This document shows positions 27,727-36,059 of a stretch of DNA of 64,000 nt, one piece after another. The DNA comes from Nostoc sp. PCC 7524 (GTDB taxonomy: Bacteria; Cyanobacteriota; Cyanobacteriia; Cyanobacteriales; Nostocaceae), in contig NC_019684.1 in NCBI RefSeq assembly GCF_000316645.1, positions 3,191,501-3,255,500 of the forward strand, read 5' to 3'. A program made the translations under genes and the position numbers. Each line of letters begins with the position of its first letter. Positions within the stretch are counted from its first letter, which is position 1. The notes under the pieces were generated by a model that had not been told where the DNA came from, searched no databases, and saw nothing but the letters and a program-made list of their open reading frames with translations.

Positions 27727-28581
27727 ATGCAACAGCAAAAAAATCAATTCAGCCATCTCACGGCTATTGAAAGGAATTACCTGTCATTTCCTGCCCAGTT
27801 TTTATTAAGTCAAAACCTGCTACAAGGTAAAATCCTAGATTTTGGTTGTGGTTGCGGTAATGATGTGAAATTATTGCGTCAAAAAGGCTGTGATATTACA
27901 GGCTATGATCCTTATTATTTTCCACAATATCCCCATGAGCAATTTGACACTATCATGTGCTTTTATGTCTTAAATGTTTTGTTTCCTGAAGACCAAGTTA
28001 ATGTCCTTATGGAAGTGTCGCACTTATTAAAACCAGGCGGTAAAGCTTACTATGCCGTCAGAAGGGATATCAAAAAAGAAGGTTTTAGAGAGCATTACGT
28101 CCACAAAAAGCCTACTTATCAGTGTATTGTTAAACTGCCGTTTCATTCAATTTATGTAGATGAAGGTCGAGAATTATATGAGTATATTGCTTATAATTAC
28201 CAGCGTCATTCATCTCATAATTGTATATTTTGTAATCCCCGTAAAAATCTTAAGCTATTAACTGAATCGGCAAACGCTTATGCTATATTTGATGGTTATC
28301 CTATCAGCAAAGGTCACGTTTTGGTAATTCCTAAACGTCATGTGAGTAATTATTTTGAGCTACCCTTCCCAGAACAATCCGCTTGCTGGTTGATGGTAAA
28401 TAAAGTCCAAGAAATGCTTCAAGCCGAATTTGCTCCTGATGGTTTTAATGTAGGTATGAATGTTAATCGAGCCGCAGGACAAAATATTATGCACACCAGT
28501 ATCCATATCATCCCTCGTTATCAAGGTGAGACTGTCGGGACTAAAGGTGGTATCAGAAATGTCATTCCTCAAAGGAAATAG
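27727..28581 (+). CDS. Fusion of class I SAM methyltransferase and HIT domain
   Basis: 284 residues. Residues 1-155 form a class I methyltransferase: SAM-binding motif LDFGCGCGNDVKLL (about 37-50), acidic loop GYDPYYF and LLKPGGKAYYAV. Residues 165-284 form a HIT domain: CIFCNPRKN, AYAIFDGYPISKGHVLVIPKRHV and GFNVGMNVNRAAGQNIMHTSIHIIPRY. The catalytic triad HxHxHxx reads H-T-S-I-H, so the central nucleophilic His is Ser. The fold and nucleotide pocket are otherwise intact; it may bind but not hydrolyse nucleotides. The fused arrangement is known in bacteria but its substrate is not. ATG 27727 follows a short AT-rich leader. Confidence 0.88.
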   Translation: MQQQKNQFSHLTAIERNYLSFPAQFLLSQNLLQGKILDFGCGCGNDVKLLRQKGCDITGYDPYYFPQYPHEQFDTIMCFYVLNVLFPEDQVNVLMEVSHLLKPGGKAYYAVRRDIKKEGFREHYVHKKPTYQCIVKLPFHSIYVDEGRELYEYIAYNYQRHSSHNCIFCNPRKNLKLLTESANAYAIFDGYPISKGHVLVIPKRHVSNYFELPFPEQSACWLMVNKVQEMLQAEFAPDGFNVGMNVNRAAGQNIMHTSIHIIPRYQGETVGTKGGIRNVIPQRK

Positions 28582-28779
28582 TTTGTTTTGTAAACGCTGA
28601 AACGCAGACAAGCTAGCACAACTGAAAACTCAGACTTGGAAAAACTTCATCAATACTTAGAATTATTGATACCTATTCTTCATATTACTGTTGTTAAATC
28701 TAAAGAATGACCAACAATCATTCCCAAGACTCAATAGCATTACTAACTAATTAAGTAGATTGTAGATATGGCGACCTTT

Positions 28780-29593
28780 TATACCAATTCACGAAAAGTA
28801 TGATACAGATAAATAAGGAATAAATATTAACGAGCAAAGATGGCTGGAGTAACCAAAGTAGAAATAAAAGAGTCAGTAGAGGAATTACATGAGTTGCTCT
28901 TAAAACAAAAAACAGCATCAAGTTTTGAACGGATTCAAGCTTTGTATTTGCTGAAAATAGGACAAGTGAAAACAATACAAGATGTAGCGGTGGTAGTAGG
29001 AAGGGCAAGGGTAACGGTACAAAGATGGTTAAAAAATTATCAAGAGTCGGGAATCAAGGGTCTATTAACAACTCTAAAGAGTCCAGGGCGACCTGCAATA
29101 ATTAGCTTACAAGTAAGAGAGCAGCTAGACAAAGAGCTTCAAGAATCGGAGGGATTCAAAAGTTATGAGGAAATCCGAACATGGTTAAAAGCAGTAGAAG
29201 GGATAGAAGCATCATATAAAGTAGTACATGATACAGTGCGCTATCAAATGAAAGCAAAGCTAAAAGTGCCGCGAGCAGTAGGTATTAAATACGATAGCGA
29301 AGCAGAATCAGAATTTAAAAAAACTGCCACAATACCTAGAAGTAATAAAAAACACGTCATAGCACCAGTAGATAGGCAAAAAACAATGAGATATTGGTGT
29401 GGGGACGAAAGCCGTGTGGGATTGAAGACTGAAGCTGGGAGACTAATTACTAAAAAAGGAGTCAAGCCCATCGGCATTATGCAATGGAAGCGGGATAATT
29501 TTTACTTATATGGATTAGTGGAACCCTTAACTGGAGAGTATTTTATCTGGGAATTCTCTCATTTGAATACAGCCTGTTTCAATATTTTTTTAG
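28780..29593 (+). mobile_element. IS630-family element, 3' half lost
   Basis: Begins about 60 bases before the transposase ATG, near TATACCAATTCACG, as in IS630/Tc1-type cyanobacterial elements, and stops abruptly at 29593 where the transposase sequence turns into an unrelated structured segment. No matching inverted right end was found downstream in the window. The left boundary is an estimate because the partner end is missing. Confidence 0.6.
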
Positions 29594-29598
29594 CTTGA
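28840..29598 (+). pseudogene. IS630-family transposase, truncated
   Basis: 252 codons. An N-terminal helix-turn-helix (IQDVAVVVGRARVTVQRWLKNYQESGIKGL), the linker SPGRPAIISLQVREQL and the start of the DDE domain with its first Asp (WCGDESRVGLKTEAGR) are present, followed by MQWKRDNFYLYGLVEPLTGEYF. The frame ends FNIFLA and a stop where intact relatives continue (FNIFLEQF); the second Asp and the final Glu are missing, so it cannot transpose by itself. The break at 29593/29594 coincides with the start of an IS200/605-like remnant, suggesting that a second element landed inside it. Confidence 0.85.
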
Positions 29599-30180
29599 AC
29601 TGACAGAAGCCTCTCACTTACCGCAATAGCGGAAGTGATGAGATGAATGGCAGGGCGGTGAGGAGTCCCACCCCCGACCAATAACGACTATCACTCGTTG
29701 AGGGAGTGGGGTGGGCGACGAATCGCCAAACTTTGGACTAAGGTTCTCAACGCTTCAGACATCGGGATATCCAGAGTCTCTGCGAACTCTTTTAAAAGTC
29801 CCAATTCCCTGTCGTTAAGTCTTGTTTCAACCCTGTGTTTTCTTGACATAATTACGACAAATCACCGTAACCATGATATACTTAAGTCGTACAGGTTTAA
29901 TCAAATTAATAGCTAACCGCTTCCTGTGCGCCGAACCTTGACAACTCAGAGTATGGGGTTCTACCCAGTAACAGACATTTGTTTGTCGCTTCTGTGGGTA
30001 GGTAAAACTCTGACAGTACAAAGGATTGAACATTTTTGTACTTGTTCAAGTCTGCGGAGGGGCATCTCGTGGACTCAAAACAAAGCTCATCGCCTCCGTT
30101 CGCGTAGCGTCTCCGTCAGGAGAAGCAATAGCTGGATTGGATGAGAAGCCCACACTGTATGCTTGCATCAGTGTGGGAGT
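29594..30180. mobile_element. IS200/IS605-type remnant without tnpA or tnpB
   Basis: The segment starts at the break in the IS630 gene. It has an imperfect hairpin TCACTT-A-CCGC / GCGGAAGTGA (about 29616-29640), a small ribbon-helix-helix gene on the minus strand, and a terminal hairpin CCCACACTG (30149-30157) / CAGTGTGGG (30169-30177) followed by AGTATGTCAC, an end pattern familiar from cyanobacterial IS605/TnpB elements. A CGTAGCGTCTCCGTCAGGAG-type small repeat sits inside at about 30097-30125. Neither transposase nor TnpB is left. Exact ends are uncertain; it may be two merged remnants. Confidence 0.45.
29691..29849 (-). CDS. Small ribbon-helix-helix-like protein
   Basis: 52 codons from ATG 29849: MSRKHRVETRLNDRELGLLK, then a helix EFAETLDIPMSEALRTLVQSLA. 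A basic beta-strand followed by two helices is the ribbon-helix-helix pattern of CopG/Arc-type DNA-binding proteins. Similar small genes accompany IS200/605 elements in cyanobacteria, and here it sits inside such a remnant. It might repress the element's genes, which are gone. The frame is intact and starts beside an AT-rich promoter-like stretch (ATGATATACTTAAGTCG region). Confidence 0.55.
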   Translation of the reverse strand: MSRKHRVETRLNDRELGLLKEFAETLDIPMSEALRTLVQSLAIRRPPHSLNE

Positions 30181-30285
30181 ATGTCACTAAAAGTAGTTTA
30201 TTCTCAAGTTAAAGTAAACGGCAAAATCGAGTTAATACCTCTAGAACTATACGCCGATGGTTCACTCAAGCGGTCTATTGGTTAA
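30181..30285 (+). CDS. Possible 34-residue ORF, unknown
   Basis: ATG 30181 reads MSLKVVYSQVKVNGKIELIP and ends in DGSLKRSIG then TAA. Composition looks protein-like, but there is no ribosome site and it starts directly at the end of the IS remnant, so it may be the fragment of a gene cut by that element. No family recognised. Confidence 0.25.
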   Translation: MSLKVVYSQVKVNGKIELIPLELYADGSLKRSIG

Positions 30286-30293
30286 ATACAATT

Positions 30294-30385
30294 AGGGACT
30301 TCCAAATCAGACAATATCCCATATATATGGTGCGTCAGCCAGAAAAACCCTTGACACACAAAGAAATTACTCATACTGACGCACC
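30294..30385. repeat. GGTGCGTCAG palindromic repeat, copy A
   Basis: GGTGCGTCAG (30329-30338) faces CTGACGCACC (30376-30385) around a core containing AAACCCTTGA. To the left is AGGGACTTCCAAATCA (30294-30309). Copy B at 37686-37776 has the same core in the same orientation but carries the complementary TGATTTGGAAGTCCCT on its right. Together they imply an ancestral element with AGGGACTTCC terminal inverted repeats, each copy having lost one end. Confidence 0.7.
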
Positions 30386-30427
30386 CTACTAACTCCAGAT
30401 TTAATGGATCAGGAACTAATATTTTTG

Positions 30428-30460
30428 ACAAAAAAAAACCAGCACTCATATGTGTGCTAG
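30428..30460 (-). terminator. Probable terminator of the minus-strand acidic-protein gene
   Basis: Read on the minus strand, AGCAC and GTGCT form a short stem (30454-30458 with 30441-30445), followed by GG and nine Ts (30430-30438). The stem is only 5 bp, so it is weak, but the position downstream of the minus-strand gene and the T-run support the call. Confidence 0.4.
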
Positions 30461-30535
30461 CCAGGATTATAGCTGTAGCCAATGAGATTAGGACATTAGG
30501 AAATCATAAAACCATTACCATCAGAGGCTTTTAAA

Positions 30536-30608
30536 CCTATCACCTGTCACCTATCACCTGTCACCTGTCACCTGTCACCTGTCACCTGTCACCTGTCACC
30601 TGTCCCCT
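30536..30608. repeat. ACCTGTC/ACCTATC heptamer array
   Basis: About ten tandem units of CACCTGT with two CACCTAT variants. The same heptamer type recurs at 60843-60890. The rest of this 400-bp gap contains the palindromic repeat and terminator listed separately. Confidence 0.9.
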
Positions 30609-30691
30609 GCCATAGCTGCTGGATTTTCATTTTTTAATTTTGCCACCTTGCTGAGTATCAATCGGACAAGGTGACTTTTAACATCCTAAAT

Positions 30692-31198
30692 TCAGTCTTC
30701 CATAGCTACTGTGTCATCTTCGTCATCTAAATATTCTTCCTCATCGGATTCTTGGAATGCAGCAGTGACTTCTTGAATGATTTCTTGTGCTTCTTCATCC
30801 TTGAGTTTCAAGGCTTCTTGGAGTTTTTTCAGGTAAGGTTGCTTGTCTTGGGGAATTACCAGTTCTTCTGGATCTAAGAGTACCACCACTCCAGCCGCGA
30901 AACCATCCCAAATCATGTCTTCAGATAGGACTTGAGTGGCTGTATTTAATAAAGCCCCAACTCCCTCCTCTTCTGCACTGGCAATGAGATCGTCAACTAT
31001 TTCGACGATCTCGTCTTCTGTATATTCTGCAAAAACCTCGAATTCCCAAAGAATACCTGCTAAACCTTCGGCATCGACTTCATCAATAGAAGAGTCAGCG
31101 ATCGCACTCACAACTGCGATCGCCGCTACTGCTTCCTCTGAACTCAATGATTCTTCTAGGGTCTGTGTTGATGCAAAAACCTGCTCATAATTAGACAT
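30692..31198 (-). CDS. Acidic helical protein, TerB-like
   Basis: 168 residues from ATG 31198, which has a good ribosome site (AAGGAAG eight bases upstream). An in-frame upstream extension to 31294 lacks one. The protein is very acidic (EEEGVGA, EEEYLDDEDDTVAMED tail). Helical segments SSEEAVAAIAVVSAIADSSIDEVDAEGLAGIL and TEDEIVEIVDDLIASAEEEGVGALLN resemble the TerB/tellurite-resistance-like four-helix unit common in cyanobacteria, with acidic residues suited to metal binding. This family call is by pattern only. It lies upstream of nothing obvious and is probably monocistronic. Confidence 0.6.
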   Translation of the reverse strand: MSNYEQVFASTQTLEESLSSEEAVAAIAVVSAIADSSIDEVDAEGLAGILWEFEVFAEYTEDEIVEIVDDLIASAEEEGVGALLNTATQVLSEDMIWDGFAAGVVVLLDPEELVIPQDKQPYLKKLQEALKLKDEEAQEIIQEVTAAFQESDEEEYLDDEDDTVAMED

Positions 31199-31485
31199 AA
31201 TTGCTTCCTTTTGCGAAAAAATACACAAAGGCTCAACTAGCTCGCACAAAAAACCTGGGGTTATTTCACTATGGTATTTGTACGGTCTTAGCAAATCATT
31301 ACTACCATACCCTCTAGGTTTTATTCTCTAGCAGGTGAATTATTTTCTGAAATATTTAGTATCAGTTACTCGTTAGGGTGTAGGGGTGTAGGGGTAAAAG
31401 AAATGATGATTTCGATGTTGGTTTTATGTGATCACCCATTCCTTGATTAAAAACTCTCTTCTAATACCCAGTCCCCAATCCCCTA

Positions 31486-32310
31486 CTAAACTAGCCAAGC
31501 TCTCACCCTGGCAGATAGGAAGTCAATGGTAGCAGTGGCAACTATTAAAATAATTAAAATGGCGCAAACCTTTTGATATTGGAATGATCCGAAGCTCTGA
31601 TATAGAGAAACCCCAATTCCTCCAGCACCGACAATGCCTAAAACAGAAGCCGATCGCACATTGGATTCAAAGCGATATAAGGTAAAAGAAGTCCACAAAG
31701 GCAAAACTTGGGGAATGACACCAAAGATTACTTCTTGCAGTTGATTTGCACCAGTCGCCCTAATGCCTTCAACTGGTCCCGGATCAATTGCTTCGACTGC
31801 TTCTGAAAATAACTTTCCTAAAGCTCCGGCTGTGTGGACAAATAACGCCAATACCCCAGCAAATGGCCCCAATCCCACAGCTACGACAAAGATGAGTGCG
31901 AAGACAATTTCGTTGATGGCACGCATGGCATCTAAAACGCGGCGTGTCGGTTGTACAATCCACACAGGACACATATTACTTGATGCTAAAATTGATAAAG
32001 GAACAGCTGCGATCGCCGCTATTAAAGTTCCCCAAATCCCCATTGATATAGTAATAATCGTTTCTGATAAATAATACTTCCAATCGCTAAAGTCTGGTGG
32101 AAAATATGCACGGATATATTCCACCATGTTATTTCCGCGTTGCAGCAGTACAGGGAAATTCAACTCACTTTGATAATAGGCAAAAATCAATACAGCAGCG
32201 ATCGCTACAAGAAATAAAACTTTTTTGGTAGTTAAAAGTTTTGCTTCCTGCTCTAACATTGCTACTACCGTAGGCGATGGGTTAGTAATAATATGATTTC
32301 GTGACTGCAT
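31486..32310 (-). CDS. phnE: Phosphonate/phosphite-type ABC transporter permease
   Basis: 274 residues with six hydrophobic helices. The cytoplasmic coupling loop EAVEAIDPGPVEGIRATGANQLQEVIFGVIPQVLP is the EAA motif of the PhnE family. SILASSNMCPVWIVQPTRRVLDAMRAINEIVFALIFVVAVGLGPFAGVLAL is also strongly family-typical. As the last gene of phnC-phnD-phnD-phnE on the minus strand, starting 21 bases after the second binding-protein gene, it forms the membrane channel of the importer. A second permease is not present, so it would work as a homodimer. Confidence 0.93.
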   Translation of the reverse strand: MQSRNHIITNPSPTVVAMLEQEAKLLTTKKVLFLVAIAAVLIFAYYQSELNFPVLLQRGNNMVEYIRAYFPPDFSDWKYYLSETIITISMGIWGTLIAAIAAVPLSILASSNMCPVWIVQPTRRVLDAMRAINEIVFALIFVVAVGLGPFAGVLALFVHTAGALGKLFSEAVEAIDPGPVEGIRATGANQLQEVIFGVIPQVLPLWTSFTLYRFESNVRSASVLGIVGAGGIGVSLYQSFGSFQYQKVCAILIILIVATATIDFLSARVRAWLV

Positions 32311-32331
32311 TTTTATACCTATAAATTTAGT

Positions 32332-33333
32332 TTATTGAATTTCTTTCAGTTGCTGATTGAGTTCTGCTATTTTCTGCTGTTTTTCTTGCTCACTAAGATT
32401 TTCTTTGGCTTGAGTCTCTTGGATTTGTTTGGCAATTTCCAACTCTCGAATTGTGTGCCAATTTTTGTCTTCAGCAGGTACAAAACCAGAAATTTCAAAT
32501 GGTTCTAAAACTTTAGCGTCTTTGTAGTTATAGAAAAAATTTTGCAATTTCTTTTTGATATCTGCTGGTAAATCTCGACGATAAACAATTGGATCACTAG
32601 GAATTAGCGGTGATTGCCAAATGATTTCAATCTTCTGTCTAGCTGTAGGATTGGTTCTTTCTAGACGCTTTAATGCTTCATTACTAACGGTAGCTACGTC
32701 TACTTGTTTATTTGCTACAGCCAAAGCACTAGCTTCATGACTACCAGCAAAAATTAAGCGTTTAAAAGCTTTTTTGGGATCAACATTATTTTTATTAAAA
32801 ACATAGTAACTGGGAACTAAAAATCCAGAAGTAGAATTAGGATCATTAAATGCAAAAGTCAGCTTGGCAGCGTTTTGAATTACATATTTATCGCCGCCTG
32901 CTGCTATAGCTTCTGCTGTGATGGGGTTATCTTTATTAGCAATTAAATGTGAATAGTAACCCTTACTACCATCTGCACTGACAACCTGAGCAAAAGCTTC
33001 AGCCTCAGCAACTTTTGCTGCTTCAATATAAGATTTGCCACCTAACCAAGCTGCCTGCACTTTCCCAAAGCGCATGGCTTCGATGACTGCTGCATACTGT
33101 GTAACATAAAAGGGTTTAATAGGAATCCCAATCTCTTTTGACATAGCAGCAGCAAAAGGTTCCCATAAAGGTTTTTGATTAGACTGAGATTCTGTAGACA
33201 GAACCCCAAAGTTAATTTCTTTAATTGCTGCGTCACTGTTATCAGTATTAGAAGTACAAGCTGAAAGTATCTTGGCACTAGCCAAAGATATGGTAAACAA
33301 AGAACCCTGCTGAATAAATAACCTTCTGTCCAT
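32332..33333 (-). CDS. phnD: Phosphonate/phosphite-type binding lipoprotein, second copy
   Basis: 333 residues. The N-terminus is a lipoprotein signal (SLFTISLASAKILSAC, lipid-anchored Cys). The mature part is a PhnD-type periplasmic binding protein: EINFGVLSTESQSNQKPLWEPF, TQYAAVIEAMRFGKVQAAWLGGKSYIEA and FAFNDPNSTSGFLVPSYYVF. It is highly similar throughout to the neighbouring copy, so the pair arose by tandem duplication. The ligand may be phosphonate, phosphite or phosphate; no C-P lyase or phosphite dehydrogenase gene is in the window to decide. The C-terminal 35 residues form a Gln/Glu-rich coiled coil (LSEQEKQQKIAELNQQLKEIQ region). Confidence 0.92.
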   Translation of the reverse strand: MDRRLFIQQGSLFTISLASAKILSACTSNTDNSDAAIKEINFGVLSTESQSNQKPLWEPFAAAMSKEIGIPIKPFYVTQYAAVIEAMRFGKVQAAWLGGKSYIEAAKVAEAEAFAQVVSADGSKGYYSHLIANKDNPITAEAIAAGGDKYVIQNAAKLTFAFNDPNSTSGFLVPSYYVFNKNNVDPKKAFKRLIFAGSHEASALAVANKQVDVATVSNEALKRLERTNPTARQKIEIIWQSPLIPSDPIVYRRDLPADIKKKLQNFFYNYKDAKVLEPFEISGFVPAEDKNWHTIRELEIAKQIQETQAKENLSEQEKQQKIAELNQQLKEIQ

Positions 33334-33415
33334 AAATTTATCTGTGGCATTCCAGTAAAAATATCAAGACTACTGCACATATAGTTATTGTCTGCAATAG
33401 TCATCAAAACTAAAA

Positions 33416-34426
33416 CTAACGTCTTTGTAATGCGCGTAATTGATTATTGAGATTATTTAGTTTCTGCTTCTCCTCATTACTCAATCTAGGTTTAGACTGC
33501 AATTCTAAAACCTGTTTAGCAATGTCTAGTTCTCGAATAGGATTCCATGTTTTATCATTAGCTGGAACTAAAGCTGACCACTGCAAAGGTTCAAGAATCT
33601 TTCTGTCTTTAAAAGTGTAGAAGAAATTACGCAATTTCCGTTTAATATCTGCTGGTAAATCCTTGCGATAAGCAATGGGATCACTAGGAATAATTGGTGA
33701 TGTCCAAATAATTTCAATCTTTTTATATGCGGCAGGATTAGTTTTTTCTAATCTCTCTAAAGACTCATTATTATTTGTAGCTACATCTATCTGCTTATTA
33801 GCTACTGCTAAGGCTGTTGCTTCATGACTACCAGAAAAAATTAACCGTTTAAAAATTTTCTTGGGATCAACTTTATTTTTGGCGAATACATAGTAACTTG
33901 GTACTAAAAATCCAGAAGTGGAGTTGGGATCGTTGAAAGCGAAAGTTAACTTAGCAGCATTTTGAATGACATACTTATCACCACCTTGTCTTTTCGCTGC
34001 TGCTGCGATGGGATTATCTCGATTAGTAATTAAGTGAGAGTAGTAGCCTTTCTTGCCATCTGTGCCAACAGTTTGAGCGAAGGCTTCGGCATTAGCTATT
34101 CTGGCAGCTTCAATATAAGATTTACCACCATACCAAGCTATGTGTACTTGACCAAAGCGCATAGCTTCAATTACGCCTGCATATTGGGTAGCATAAAAGG
34201 CTTTAACGGGAATACCTATAGACTTTGATAAAGCAGCAATAAAAGGTTCCCACAAAGGTCTTTGATTAGCTTGAGATTCTGTAGAAATAATCCCAAAGTT
34301 CAGTTCTTTAATTGATGCTGCTTGTGCTGGTTCAATCCAGTTATTGGTAATAGTAGAAATCGTTTGAGTTCCTAAGAAAGATGCACCAAATAAGGCAGAT
34401 CGTTCTAGAAATATTCTTCTTTTCAT
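33416..34426 (-). CDS. phnD: Phosphonate/phosphite-type binding protein, first copy
   Basis: 336 residues, paralogue of the downstream gene. Its signal sequence differs: MKRRIFLERSALFGASFLG is a Tat-like or Sec signal without a lipobox Cys, so this copy is probably soluble in the periplasm while the other is lipid-anchored. ELNFGIISTESQANQRPLWEPF, AMRFGQVHIAWYGGKSYIEAARIANAEAF and the NDPNSTSGFLVPSYYVF block are conserved. One visible ligand-region difference is AWYGGKSY here against AWLGGKSY in the other copy. Two receptors for one permease could widen substrate range or affinity. Confidence 0.92.
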   Translation of the reverse strand: MKRRIFLERSALFGASFLGTQTISTITNNWIEPAQAASIKELNFGIISTESQANQRPLWEPFIAALSKSIGIPVKAFYATQYAGVIEAMRFGQVHIAWYGGKSYIEAARIANAEAFAQTVGTDGKKGYYSHLITNRDNPIAAAAKRQGGDKYVIQNAAKLTFAFNDPNSTSGFLVPSYYVFAKNKVDPKKIFKRLIFSGSHEATALAVANKQIDVATNNNESLERLEKTNPAAYKKIEIIWTSPIIPSDPIAYRKDLPADIKRKLRNFFYTFKDRKILEPLQWSALVPANDKTWNPIRELDIAKQVLELQSKPRLSNEEKQKLNNLNNQLRALQRR

Positions 34427-34491
34427 AGCTAATTCCTAGTTAATTAGATGTTTTAGGCAAAAAATATCTAAAACTTTGCTTCTAGTGGGAA

Positions 34492-35289
34492 TTACACAAG
34501 CAGTTCCCCATGTCCTCGCAGCACCAATTCTTCTGCGGCTGTACCGTAAATTTCATTGAGTTTATGATCATCAAGTTCTACGGTTGCACCATCAAACATG
34601 ACTTCGCCATCTCGTAGCGCGATCGCTCGATCAAAGTAGCGCCGCACCATCTGAATTTGGTGGAGGGAAACGACTACGGTAATTCCGCTCTGGCGATTTA
34701 ACTGCACGAGTAATTCCATGACTTTCCGCGCTGATTCGGGATCGAGAGAGGCGATTGGTTCGTCTGCCAGGATGATTTTCGCGCCTTGGACTAAACAACG
34801 CGCGATCGCTACTCTCTGCTGTTGTCCCCCAGACAACATGGAAGCTCGTTTATAAGCTTGTTCTAAAATACCTACTCTCTCTAGTGCTGCCAGAGCTTGC
34901 AGTTTTTCTGTTTTACTAAATAAATGTAATGCTGAACGTATAAAAGATAATCTTGCTAAGTTTCCCACTAAAACATTTTCAATAACGGTCAATCTATTGA
35001 CTAAATTAAACTGTTGAAAAATACAGCCTATCTGACTGCGTAAATGCCTAATTCTAGAATGCAATTTACCCTGACTTTGCAGAACCATACCAAAAACGAA
35101 AATAGCTCCGGCATCTCCAACTTGCAAGCCATTGATATGCCGCAGGAGTGTAGATTTTCCTGAGCCAGATGCACCTACAAGCGCCACCATTTCGCCCTCA
35201 TTGATAGTACAGCATACTTTCTGTAGTGCTGACTTACCTTTAAAACTTTTAGACAGGTTACTAATTTCTATAGCCACTGTGTTCGCCAT
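34492..35289 (-). CDS. phnC: Phosphonate/phosphite-type ABC transporter ATPase
   Basis: 265 residues. Walker A GASGSGKST, Q-loop FQQFNLVNRLTVIENVL, signature LSGGQQQRVAIARCL, Walker B ILADEPIASLDP and switch His (SLHQIQM) are all intact. The family-typical RRYFDRAIALRDGEVMFDG tail identifies PhnC. First gene of the minus-strand operon. Two sets of 8-bp repeats resembling cyanobacterial Pho boxes lie within 225 bp upstream, so expression probably rises in phosphate limitation. Confidence 0.94.
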   Translation of the reverse strand: MANTVAIEISNLSKSFKGKSALQKVCCTINEGEMVALVGASGSGKSTLLRHINGLQVGDAGAIFVFGMVLQSQGKLHSRIRHLRSQIGCIFQQFNLVNRLTVIENVLVGNLARLSFIRSALHLFSKTEKLQALAALERVGILEQAYKRASMLSGGQQQRVAIARCLVQGAKIILADEPIASLDPESARKVMELLVQLNRQSGITVVVSLHQIQMVRRYFDRAIALRDGEVMFDGATVELDDHKLNEIYGTAAEELVLRGHGELLV

Positions 35290-35321
35290 TTTTCGACATT
35301 ATTTATGCCCTTCAATTGACG

Positions 35322-35351
35322 GTAAAGTTATTTGGTTAAGACGTAATTAAG
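35322..35351 (-). promoter_or_regulatory. Pho-box-like direct repeats, proximal set
   Basis: On the minus strand CTTAATTA (35344-35351) is followed after three bases by CTTAACCA (35333-35340), a consensus-like unit, and then a weaker AACTTTAC. Cyanobacterial PhoB/SphR sites are 8-bp CTTAACCT-like repeats spaced by about three bases, and this set lies 33-62 bases before the phnC start. Confidence 0.5.
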
Positions 35352-35482
35352 AATAGGCTAATTCTAGATTTAGATAGGATAACTATCTATCTAAAAGCAG
35401 AGTTAATTTCTTACTATAGCAGGATAGACATTGATAGTCTAAAAGTCAAACTTTCTTAAATTGATAGAGATAGATTATTTTT

Positions 35483-35512
35483 AAATTAAGCTTTGGTTAA
35501 CTAAAGGTAAAG
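35483..35512 (-). promoter_or_regulatory. Pho-box-like direct repeats, distal set
   Basis: On the minus strand three 8-bp units with exact three-base spacers: CTTTACCT (35505-35512), GTTAACCA (35494-35501) and CTTAATTT (35483-35490). The arrangement fits a three-unit Pho box about 200 bases upstream of phnC. The surrounding DNA is AT-rich, so chance matches are possible. Confidence 0.5.
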
Positions 35513-35617
35513 CTTGCTATTAATTATATATTTTTTTATTTGTATAAATTATGTAATTTATCTCATCTAGTTACTAGAGCGTTTCTCCCAGCTAATGATT
35601 GATGATTGCTATACTTA

Positions 35618-35735
35618 ACATCTTGCAACATTGCCAATTTTATCAGGTGGGCAATGCTGAAAATTAACTCCAGCCACGATTTTTACATCGTCGGCATTGC
35701 CCAACCTACGATGATTGAGAATAGTGCAAGATATT
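35618..35735. repeat. Palindromic intergenic repeat with TCTTGCA ends
   Basis: TCTTGCA (35621-35627) and TGCAAGA (35725-35731) bound the unit. Inside, TGGGCAATGC and GCATTGCCCA form a 10-bp inverted repeat. Its ends match those of the repeat at 3012-3174. It occupies part of the 770-bp gap between phnC and the porin; apart from the Pho-box-like sites and AT-rich DNA, nothing else was seen there. Confidence 0.55.
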
Positions 35736-36059
35736 GGCGTAGATAAAGTTTAAGAAAAAGTTATCTTTTTGATTAAAAATAGGTAAAGTATGCTAATTAT
35801 CTTTATTTAATAACAAAGAGAAATATCAATAAACATTCTTGTTTTAAGGCTGTTAAAATCAAACTTGTCAAAACTGAATAACCAAGATTAAATTCCCTGA
35901 CACCTAAATTTTAGTTGTTGTTATGGAAGATAAAACTACAATTCACTTATTTGCTTCATTGTGCATCTAATGTGGATTTACCAACAATTTTAGGCTGCAC
36001 TTAATTGTGGGAGCAACCTTGATATTTCAGCAGTCAATACCAGGTGTGAGGATATTTTC

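Noticed and set aside
27331..27770. Several overlapping 73-129 residue frames on both strands
   Set aside because: Open only because heptamer and nonamer arrays avoid stop codons; the translations are low-complexity repeats.
29926..30144. 72-residue plus-strand frame in the IS remnant
   Set aside because: Composition is not protein-like and it crosses a small palindromic repeat; likely decayed element sequence.
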